Positions 1-5,030 of a stretch of 8,904 nt of DNA are shown piece after piece. Each line of letters opens with the position of its first letter. The stretch's first letter is position 1. The stretch is from NCBI GenBank assembly GCA_021166815.1, contig JAJPEO010000350.1, forward strand, positions 1 through 8,904, read 5' to 3'. The DNA comes from Nocardioides sp. GTDB taxonomy: Bacteria; Actinomycetota; Actinomycetes; Propionibacteriales; Nocardioidaceae. A model generated the notes under the pieces. It was not told the DNA's origin, did no database searches, and saw only the letters and a list, made by a program, of their open reading frames with translations. The position numbers were made by a program, and so were the translations under genes.

Positions 1-324
1 TGGCACCACCAGGAGTGCCACGGTCGCGGGTGTGCGTCGGGCGGCTCGCACCACGGGGTCACGGCCGACGGCCAGCATGACCACGAGGCCGGTGAACAGG
101 CCCACCACCGCGCCGTACATCGTGCCGGCGACCGCCAGCACGACGACCCACAACGCCGGCAGCACCCAGTCGCTGTCCAGCGTCGGGACCTCGCCGCCGG
201 TCAGCATGGCGAGGAGGAAGGGGACAGTCGCGGTTCCGGCGCCGACGAGCGCTCCCCACGCCAGCCCGACGAGCGGCCAGCCGTGCTCCAACCGCCGCTG
301 CGCAGGCTGCTCCGTCCCCGACAT
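1..324 (-). CDS. multi-pass membrane protein, C-terminus beyond window edge
   Basis: An open minus-strand frame runs from an ATG at 324-322 to the first base of the window with no stop, giving 108 visible residues. The protein opens with a short polar stretch (about residues 1-15), followed by a hydrophobic segment at about 17-41, a second long hydrophobic region at about 53-86 that could hold one or two helices, and the start of another after residue 98. A basic stretch (R88, R93, R96, R97) lies before that last segment and probably faces the cytoplasm. I see no family motif, so the function is unknown. The start lies 31 bp downstream of the sortase stop on the same strand, so it is probably the third gene of the surface-protein/sortase operon. 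The Shine-Dalgarno sequence is weak (a TAGGG about 7 nt upstream), so the start is likely but not certain. Reading frame and membrane topology are seen; the operon link is inferred. Confidence 0.72.
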   Translation of the reverse strand, partial: MSGTEQPAQRRLEHGWPLVGLAWGALVGAGTATVPFLLAMLTGGEVPTLDSDWVLPALWVVVLAVAGTMYGAVVGLFTGLVVMLAVGRDPVVRAARRTPATVALLVVP

Positions 325-355
325 GCGGTGGACCCTACGTGGGCGGACTTCCAGG

Positions 356-994
356 TCAGCCCAGGATCGGCTCGGCGCGCACGATGATGTTGGACTCGTA
401 CGACTGGCCGTCCCAGTCGGTGCACGTGACCAGGACCAGACCGCCCTGTCCGCGGTCTTGTCCGAAGAGGTCGTAGGCGTGCTCCGCGACCTGGGCACGG
501 TCGTAGGTGAAGACCTCGGTGGTGCGGTAGTGCGTGGTGGTGCCGCGCGACCTCAGGACGATCTCGGCGCCGCGCTCCAGCGTGCCGATGTGGTCCATGG
601 CGCCGTCGCCGATGCGGACCGAGTGACCGGTGATGAGGATCTGCCCCCGGCGGGCGCCGGCCTTGGCGCTGCGCTTCCACCAGCCGACCGTGTCGACGTC
701 GGCGGGCGGGGTCAGGACACCGGCGGTGTTCATCTCGATCGGCAGGATCGGTGCGACCACGTCGAGCGAGGGGATCTCGATCCGCGTGGGGGCCCGGGGC
801 GCGGGCGGCTCGACCTGCTGCGATGAGGAGGCCGCTGCCGGGGGGACAGCGGCCTCCTCACCGTCATGGGGGAGGGCCAGTCGGACGACGCCGACCAGGC
901 CGGCGAGCAGCAGCACCGTCACCGCGAGGGACGTCCAGCGACGGTGGCGTACCAGGGCCGTGGCCCAGGTGGGAAGTCGCAGCTGCTCGTTCAT
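356..994 (-). CDS. class F-type sortase (membrane-anchored cysteine transpeptidase)
   Basis: A 212-residue protein. Sortases cleave a sorting signal near the C-terminus of secreted proteins and join the new end to a cell-wall nucleophile; they act on the outer face of the membrane. An N-terminal membrane helix (about 22-40) is followed by a Pro/Ala/Ser-rich linker (about 45-70) and the catalytic domain (about 71-210). The catalytic triad is visible: His124 in ITGHS, Cys191 in LVTCTDWD and Arg206 in SNIIVRAEP. The beginning of the domain, RIEIPSLDVVAPI, and the compact size match actinobacterial class F sortases better than class E, but that call rests on pattern only. The start ATG is preceded by AGAAGG at a 6-nt spacing, and this site overlaps the stop of the upstream surface-protein gene, suggesting translational coupling. 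The adjacent surface protein is the obvious candidate substrate, although it lacks LPxTG. Confidence 0.9.
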   Translation of the reverse strand: MNEQLRLPTWATALVRHRRWTSLAVTVLLLAGLVGVVRLALPHDGEEAAVPPAAASSSQQVEPPAPRAPTRIEIPSLDVVAPILPIEMNTAGVLTPPADVDTVGWWKRSAKAGARRGQILITGHSVRIGDGAMDHIGTLERGAEIVLRSRGTTTHYRTTEVFTYDRAQVAEHAYDLFGQDRGQGGLVLVTCTDWDGQSYESNIIVRAEPILG

Positions 995-1000
995 GGGGAG

Positions 1001-1006
1001 CCTTCT
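1001..1006 (-). promoter_or_regulatory. ribosome binding site of the sortase gene
   Basis: On the minus strand AGAAGG lies 6 nt before the sortase ATG. Its first base is the last base of the TGA stop of the surface-protein gene. This fixes the sortase start and indicates that the two genes are read from one transcript. Confidence 0.6.
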
Positions 1007-2244
1007 CAGGCCCGGGTGGCGAGGCGGAGGTAGCCGACCAGGCCGGCCGCGCCGGCGAGCAGGAGGGCGAGGGACACCGGGTCGACCGCGGGGGCGTCAC
1101 CGGCAGCTCCGGACTCGATCACGGTCGGGACCTCGGGCAGGGGCTCGTCCGTGGTCGGCTCCTCGGGCGTCGCCGTCGCCGTGAAGCGCCCGTTGGGGCC
1201 GCACTCGACGTTGGCGATCCGGGCGCTGACCAGCGACGCGCCGAGCTGCTGGGCCGCCGCGGGCAGGACCTGCGCGTCGATCGCGGTCACCTGGATGTGG
1301 CCGGTCGCCGGGAAGGTCTGCTTGTTGAGGGTGATGTCGAGGACGTTCTCCTCCAGCGGGGCCAGCTGGGTGGAGACCTGGTCGACGATCGTGTCGACGA
1401 TGTTGTCCTTGATCGCCTGCGTGACGGCAGTCAGCCCCTGGAGCTGGCCGTCGAGGGTGGTCTCCAGGTCGGTCTCGAGGCCGGTGATGACGGCGTTGAG
1501 GACGGCGTCGAGGTCGGTGACGACCTTGGTGTTCGGCGCCGGCTCGACCGGGAGGTTGATCACGTCGACGGTCTGGCCGGCGAGGGTGATGCCGAGCTGG
1601 GCGTCGGTGATGTACGTCGTGCCCGACGCCGCGCCCGGCATCGCGAGGCAGCGGGACTCGATGGCGCCGACGGTGCCGCCGATGTTCAGGTCGGCCAACG
1701 GCCCGAGGTTCTCGGAGAGAGCGGTGGACAGCGCGCTGGTCAGCGGGCCGAGCACCTGCTCCTCGACCGGGCCGAGCACGGTCTTGAGCTCGCCGAGGGC
1801 GGAGTCGGGGTTGACCAAGGCCACGCCGCTGAGGTCGAGGTTGGCGAAGTTGACGCCGACGCTGTCGCCACCGGTGAGGCAGCGCGACTCGCCCACCTCG
1901 GCGACCGAGGCGCCGTCGCCGGCGACACCCGCACAGGCGGCGGAAAGGCCGTCGCCCTGGGCGCCGATGCTGGCGGTGGCGTCCTGGGCGAGCGTGCCGA
2001 TGTCGAGGACGTCCTGGCCCTGCAGGAGGGACACCGGCGGGGTGACCTCCCCGTCCTTGGTCAGGGTGGTGCCGTCGTGGACGGCAGTGACGGTGCCGGT
2101 GTCCGCGGGCTGGCCGGCGACCGAGATGGTCAGGGCGTTCGCCTCGGCCTGCGCGACCGTGGCCGCGAAGGCGGGCGCGGTGGCCAGGCTCAGCAAGGTG
2201 GCGGCTCCGGCGACGGCAAGCCCTCGGCGGGCATTTCGATTCAC
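1006..2244 (-). CDS. secreted surface protein with C-terminal membrane anchor, function unknown
   Basis: 412 residues from a GTG start at 2244-2242. I chose this start because GGAAGGA lies 10 nt upstream and it places a classical signal peptide at the N-terminus: basic NRNARR, a hydrophobic core (about 9-23), and probable cleavage after APAFA (residue 27). The mature part is acidic, has few Lys/Arg residues and many Val/Leu/Thr, and contains four cysteines (104, 122, 199, 348) that could form two disulfides outside the cell. A helical, low-complexity region lies at about 243-300 (acidic, Leu/Val/Thr-rich). After a Thr/Pro/Glu linker (about 357-376) comes a hydrophobic segment (about 388-406) ending in RLATRA, the layout of a surface anchor. 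No LPxTG, LAxTG or NPxTG motif precedes it; the closest text is PLPEVPT at 368-374. The architecture recalls actinobacterial 'choice-of-anchor' proteins, but I cannot confirm the family. It is the first gene of the operon with the sortase (11-bp gap). Confidence 0.82.
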   Translation of the reverse strand: MNRNARRGLAVAGAATLLSLATAPAFAATVAQAEANALTISVAGQPADTGTVTAVHDGTTLTKDGEVTPPVSLLQGQDVLDIGTLAQDATASIGAQGDGLSAACAGVAGDGASVAEVGESRCLTGGDSVGVNFANLDLSGVALVNPDSALGELKTVLGPVEEQVLGPLTSALSTALSENLGPLADLNIGGTVGAIESRCLAMPGAASGTTYITDAQLGITLAGQTVDVINLPVEPAPNTKVVTDLDAVLNAVITGLETDLETTLDGQLQGLTAVTQAIKDNIVDTIVDQVSTQLAPLEENVLDITLNKQTFPATGHIQVTAIDAQVLPAAAQQLGASLVSARIANVECGPNGRFTATATPEEPTTDEPLPEVPTVIESGAAGDAPAVDPVSLALLLAGAAGLVGYLRLATRA

Positions 2245-2366
2245 GTTCTCTTGTTCCTTCCCCGTCGTCGCCCAACGCGACGATTCCAACTCCTCAACTG
2301 GTCCGCGGCGTTTTGGTTACGCCCGCCGTCTTGCGTGTCTCGCCGTCGGTGAGAGACTGCCGGACC
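2245..2366. promoter_or_regulatory. divergent intergenic region between surface operon and glmU
   Basis: 122 bp separate two genes transcribed away from each other, so both promoters should lie here. On the minus strand GGAAGGA (2261-2255) is the ribosome binding site of the surface-protein gene. A small stem GGCGT/ACGCC lies at 2307-2323. On the plus strand TTGCGT (2331-2336) and GAGACT (2353-2358) are spaced 16 bp apart and could be a weak promoter for glmU, but neither matches consensus well. Only a poor Shine-Dalgarno (GGTGAGAG, about 11 nt away) precedes the glmU ATG. No tRNA, riboswitch or terminator is recognisable. Confidence 0.5.
2265..2283 (-). promoter_or_regulatory. perfect 7-bp hairpin in presumed leader of the surface-protein gene
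   Basis: TCGTCGC (2265-2271) and GCGACGA (2277-2283) are exact inverted repeats around a 5-nt loop. In the minus-strand transcript the stem ends 3 nt before the GGAAGGA ribosome binding site, so it could modulate translation or mRNA stability. As DNA it could equally be an operator half-site pair. The repeat is seen; both roles are inference. Confidence 0.35.
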
Positions 2367-3842
2367 ATGGGGAACCTCACCGTGATCGTCCTGGCCGCCG
2401 GCGGCGGCACCCGCATGAAGTCGAAGACCATGAAGGTGCTCCACCCGATCGCTGGCCGCAGCATGATCGGGCACGTCCTCCGGGCCGTGGAGGCGGTCGA
2501 CCCGCGGCAGATCGTGGCCGTCGTCGGCCACCAGCGCGAGCAGGTCGGCCCCCACATCAACGCGCTGGTCCCCGACGCCGTGCTCGCGGTCCAGGAGGAG
2601 CAGCTCGGCACGGGGCATGCCGTACGCGTGGCCATCGACGCCGCCGGCACGACCTCCGGCACGGTGATCGTGGCGGCGGGCGACACCCCGATGCTGGAGG
2701 GCGAGAGCCTGCGGGCGTTCGCCGAGGAGCACGAGGCGGCGCAGCGCGCGGTCTCCATCCTCTCGGGCATCGTGGCCAACCCGTTCGGCTACGGCCGCAT
2801 CGTGCGCAACGAGGAGGGTGACGTCGAGGCGATCGTGGAGGAGAAGGACGCCACCCGCGAGCAGCGCGAGATCAAGGAGATCAACTCCGGCATCCTCGCC
2901 TTCGACGCCGAGTTCCTGCTCGAGGCGCTCCCGCAGCTCACCAACGACAACGCCAACGGCGAGTTCTACCTCACCGACGCGGTCCGCATCGCCCGTGACG
3001 CCGGCCTGACCGTCGGGGCGCACGTGCTGGAGGACTTCACCCAGACCGAGGGCGCCAACGACCGTGTCCAGCTGGCCGAGCTCGGCAAGGAGATGAACCG
3101 CCGCATCGTCACCCGCTGGATGACCGAGGGCGTCACGGTCATGGACCCCGCCACCACCTGGATCGAGGCCGACGTCGTGCCCGCGCGCGACGTCACGATC
3201 CTGCCCGGCACCCAGCTCCTGGGCGCGACGGTCGTGCACGAGGACGCCGTGGTCGGGCCGGACACCACGCTCAAGGACTGCGAGGTCGGCTCGGGCGCTC
3301 GCGTGGTCCGCACCCACGGCGAGCTGGCGGTCGTCGGGGACCGGGCCAACGTCGGCCCGTTCGCCTACCTGCGCCCCGGCACGCAGCTGGGCATCGAGGG
3401 CAAGATCGGCACCTTCGTCGAGACCAAGAACGCCGAGATCGGCGACGGCGCCAAGGTGCCCCACCTCTCCTACGTGGGCGACGCCGAGATCGGCGAGGGC
3501 ACCAACATCGGCGCTGGCACGATCTTCGCCAACTACGACGGCGTCAACAAGCACCGCACCCACATCGGCCGCTTCGCACGGACCGGGTCCAACAACACCT
3601 TCATCGCCCCCGTGCAGGTCGGTGACGGCGCCGGGACGGCCGGCGGCACGACCGTACGCCGCAACGTCCCCGCCGGCGCCATGGCCGTCAGCAGCGGGCC
3701 GCAGCGCAACATCGAGGGGTGGGCCGAGGCCAAGCGCCCGGGCAGCCGGCAGGCGGAGGCCGCGGCCGCGGCACGAACCGCGCGTGAACAGCAGGTGTCC
3801 ACCGAAGGACCCGGGGTTGGGTCTGACGCGGGGCGTGGGTGA
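2367..3842 (+). CDS. glmU: bifunctional UDP-N-acetylglucosamine pyrophosphorylase / glucosamine-1-phosphate N-acetyltransferase
   Basis: 491 residues. In the cytoplasm GlmU acetylates glucosamine-1-phosphate with acetyl-CoA and then couples it to UTP to give UDP-GlcNAc for peptidoglycan and other envelope polymers. The N-terminal uridylyltransferase domain (about 4-235) shows LAAGGGTRM (9-17), KVLH (23-26), QEEQLGTGHA (76-85) and the metal-site aspartate D106 in AAGDTP. The C-terminal left-handed beta-helix (about 258-453) has hexapeptide repeats and the acetyltransferase signatures GPFAYLRPGT, KVPHLSYVGDA with catalytic His366, GAGTIFANYDGVNKH (382-396) and GPQRNIEGW. I chose the ATG at 2367 over an in-frame TTG at 2313 because homology-like sequence begins there. 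The length is normal for actinobacteria (about 480-500). The last ~35 residues are an Ala/Gln/Ser/Gly tail of no evident function. The motif usually reading PKVLH is MKVLH here. prs follows after 50 bp, an arrangement also found in Bacillus and other actinobacteria. Confidence 0.96.
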   Translation: MGNLTVIVLAAGGGTRMKSKTMKVLHPIAGRSMIGHVLRAVEAVDPRQIVAVVGHQREQVGPHINALVPDAVLAVQEEQLGTGHAVRVAIDAAGTTSGTVIVAAGDTPMLEGESLRAFAEEHEAAQRAVSILSGIVANPFGYGRIVRNEEGDVEAIVEEKDATREQREIKEINSGILAFDAEFLLEALPQLTNDNANGEFYLTDAVRIARDAGLTVGAHVLEDFTQTEGANDRVQLAELGKEMNRRIVTRWMTEGVTVMDPATTWIEADVVPARDVTILPGTQLLGATVVHEDAVVGPDTTLKDCEVGSGARVVRTHGELAVVGDRANVGPFAYLRPGTQLGIEGKIGTFVETKNAEIGDGAKVPHLSYVGDAEIGEGTNIGAGTIFANYDGVNKHRTHIGRFARTGSNNTFIAPVQVGDGAGTAGGTTVRRNVPAGAMAVSSGPQRNIEGWAEAKRPGSRQAEAAAAARTAREQQVSTEGPGVGSDAGRG

Positions 3843-3846
3843 CAAT
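3817..3846 (+). promoter_or_regulatory. possible internal promoter for prs at the glmU 3' end
   Basis: TTGGGT (3817-3822) and GACAAT (3841-3846) are separated by 18 bp, within the end of glmU and just past its stop. The -10 matches the actinobacterial TANNNT pattern poorly in its first base. It would give prs about 40 nt of leader. This is only a weak candidate; read-through from glmU may be enough. Confidence 0.22.
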
Positions 3847-3877
3847 CGCTGCGGGGGATCCTTCCCAGCCACGAAGC

Positions 3878-3883
3878 AAGGAG
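3878..3883 (+). promoter_or_regulatory. ribosome binding site deciding the prs start
   Basis: AAGGAG lies 9 nt before the GTG at 3893 and 18 nt before the next in-frame ATG (3902). The spacing favours the GTG. Confidence 0.7.
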
Positions 3884-3892
3884 CCGCGACGC

Positions 3893-4873
3893 GTGACCGG
3901 AATGAAGCGGACCACCGAGAAGCACCTCATGGTCTTCAGCGGCCGGGCGCACCCCGACCTTGCCGAGGAGGTCGCTGACCTCCTGGAGTGCGGCCTCGTG
4001 CCACAGAAGGCCTACGCGTTCGCCAACGGCGAGCTCTACGTCCGCTACGAGGAGTCCGTGCGCGGCTGCGACGCCTTCGTGATCCAGAGCCACACCGCTC
4101 CGATCAACGAGTGGATGATGGAGCACCTGATCATGGTCGACGCGCTCAAGCGCGCCTCGGCCAAGCGGATCACCGTCGTCATGCCGTTCTACGGCTACGG
4201 CCGCCAGGACAAGAAGCACCGCGGCCGCGAGCCCATCTCCGCGCGGCTGATGGCCGACCTCTTCAAGACCGCGGGCGCCGACCGGCTCATCACCGTCGAC
4301 CTGCACGCCGACCAGATCCAGGGGTTCTTCGACGGTCCCGTCGACCACCTGATGGCGCTGCCGATCCTCACCGACTACGTCAAGGAGAAGTACGGCGACC
4401 AGCCCCTCGCCGTCGTCTCGCCCGACGCCGGCCGGATCAAGGTGGCCGAGCGGTGGTCGGCCCGCCTCGGCGGAGCCCCGCTGGCCTTCATCCACAAGAC
4501 ACGGCGTACCGACGTCGCCAACGAGGTCGTCGCCAACCGCGTGGTGGGTGACGTCGTGGGCAAGATCTGCGTCCTGACCGACGACATGATCGACACCGGT
4601 GGCACGATCGTGAAGGCCGCCGAGGCGTGCATGGACGACGGCGCCGCCGGCGTGGTCATCGCCGCGACCCACCCGATCCTCTCCGACCCCGCGGTCGACC
4701 GCCTCAAGAACTCCCCGGCCACCGAGGTCGTGGTGACCAACACGCTGCCCGTGTCTCCCGACAAGCAGTTCGACAAGCTCACCACCTTGTCGATCGCCCC
4801 CCTCATCGCCCGCGCCATCCGCGAGGTGTTCGAGGACGGGTCGGTCACGTCGATGTTCGACGGCCACGCCTGA
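3893..4873 (+). CDS. prs: ribose-phosphate pyrophosphokinase (PRPP synthetase)
   Basis: 326 residues from GTG. The enzyme transfers pyrophosphate from ATP to ribose-5-phosphate to give PRPP, the cytoplasmic precursor of purines, pyrimidines, NAD, histidine and tryptophan. Family landmarks are all present: the start of the fold, LMVFSGRAHPDLAEEVA (12-28); the ATP-binding FANGE (43-47); the RQDKK loop (104-108); the metal-binding VDLHADQIQGFF (135-146, with His138); the flexible catalytic loop KTRR (202-205); and the PRPP-binding signature DDMIDTGGT (230-238). The length is typical of class I bacterial enzymes (about 310-330). The GTG start is set by the AAGGAG site; an ATG three codons in is the alternative. 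The gene follows glmU by 50 bp and is probably co-transcribed with it. The next plus-strand gene is an ABC transporter after a 157-bp structured gap, where many actinobacteria have rplY and pth. Confidence 0.96.
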   Translation: MTGMKRTTEKHLMVFSGRAHPDLAEEVADLLECGLVPQKAYAFANGELYVRYEESVRGCDAFVIQSHTAPINEWMMEHLIMVDALKRASAKRITVVMPFYGYGRQDKKHRGREPISARLMADLFKTAGADRLITVDLHADQIQGFFDGPVDHLMALPILTDYVKEKYGDQPLAVVSPDAGRIKVAERWSARLGGAPLAFIHKTRRTDVANEVVANRVVGDVVGKICVLTDDMIDTGGTIVKAAEACMDDGAAGVVIAATHPILSDPAVDRLKNSPATEVVVTNTLPVSPDKQFDKLTTLSIAPLIARAIREVFEDGSVTSMFDGHA

Positions 4874-4888
4874 GGTTTGGGCTCGGTC

Positions 4889-4976
4889 GGTTTCCCCGCT
4901 TGAGCGGGGAACTTGCCACCTACTGGCCGAAATTACGGCCAGCAGGTTCCCACTTCCCCGCCTAAGCGGGGAAACC
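4889..4976. repeat. 88-bp nested palindrome with three hairpins
   Basis: The element is one large inverted repeat centred between 4932 and 4933: 36 of 44 positions pair, including the outer 13 bp (GGTTTCCCCGCTT against AAGCGGGGAAACC). Each part also folds on its own. The left hairpin (4892-4911) and the right hairpin (4954-4973) both have the 8-bp stem TTCCCCGC/GCGGGGAA with 4-nt loops TTGA and CTAA. The central one (4923-4942) has CTGGCCG/CGGCCAG with a 6-nt loop and extends by ACCT/AGGT (4918-4921, 4944-4947) past one mismatch. The side hairpins are inverted copies placed exactly symmetrically. It lies 15 bp after the prs stop. It may terminate glmU-prs transcription without a U-tract, or be a dispersed REP/BIME- or MITE-like element. 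Structure is seen; role is inferred. Confidence 0.85.
4892..4911 (+). terminator. candidate terminator stem downstream of prs
   Basis: This is the first hairpin of the palindrome: an 8-bp perfect GC-rich stem with a 4-nt loop, 18 bp after the prs stop. There is no following T-run, which is common for high-GC actinomycete terminators. It could end the glmU-prs transcript alone or together with the two later hairpins. Confidence 0.45.
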
Positions 4977-4980
4977 AACA

Positions 4981-5006
4981 CCCCCCGGCAGCTTCCCGGC
5001 AGGGGG
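4981..5006. repeat. GC-rich stem with 8-bp direct repeat upstream of the ABC operon
   Basis: CCCCC (4981-4985) can pair with GGGGG (5002-5006). The interval contains a direct repeat of CCCGGCAG (4984-4991 and 4995-5002). It sits where the -35 element of the following promoter would be, so it might be a regulator site or simply a further terminator stem. No evidence separates these. Confidence 0.35.
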
Positions 5007-5018
5007 CGCCGAGGCCTC

Positions 5019-5030
5019 TAGTGTGACCCG
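5019..5030 (+). promoter_or_regulatory. probable -10 box of a leaderless promoter for the ABC operon
   Basis: TAGTGT (5019-5024) fits the actinobacterial TANNNT -10 pattern and is followed by 6 nt and then the GTG at 5031. Transcription would therefore begin at or next to the start codon. No Shine-Dalgarno is visible before this GTG, which agrees with a leaderless mRNA, a common arrangement in actinobacteria. No convincing -35 box is seen around 4996-5001. Confidence 0.45.

Noticed and set aside
1299..1316. FPATG (residues 311-315 of the surface protein) as a sortase signal.
   Set aside because: It lies about 75 residues before the C-terminal helix, inside the folded part, and is not followed by a hydrophobic segment.
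751..2352. Long plus-strand open frames opposite the sortase and surface-protein genes.
   Set aside because: They are Arg/Gly-rich shadows. The minus strand carries a signal peptide, a catalytic triad and Shine-Dalgarno sites.
2313..2366. TTG at 2313 as the start of glmU, adding 18 residues.
   Set aside because: The extra residues do not resemble GlmU, TTG is a rare start, and the ATG at 2367 gives the normal N-terminus.
2245..2366. A tRNA upstream of glmU, as found in some actinobacteria.
   Set aside because: No cloverleaf, T-arm sequence or CCA-type end is visible in the 122 bp.
2241..3872. A long open frame (543 codons) on the minus strand opposite glmU.
   Set aside because: It mirrors glmU codon structure in very GC-rich DNA, has a His/Asp/Gly/Ala-rich composition unlike a folded protein, and glmU is unmistakable on the other strand.
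3839..3892. An upstream prs start overlapping the glmU stop.
   Set aside because: The AAGGAG site at 3878-3883 fits the GTG at 3893, and the extra residues are not PRPP-synthetase-like.
4889..4976. CRISPR-like repeats: the hairpin units resemble the stem of type I-E repeats (CCCCGC...GCGGGG).
   Set aside because: There are only two copies, in inverted orientation, around a self-complementary spacer, and no cas genes. This is a palindrome, not an array.
3533..4981. A long minus-strand open frame opposite the end of glmU and all of prs.
   Set aside because: It is an antisense shadow of two well-supported genes and runs through the palindrome.
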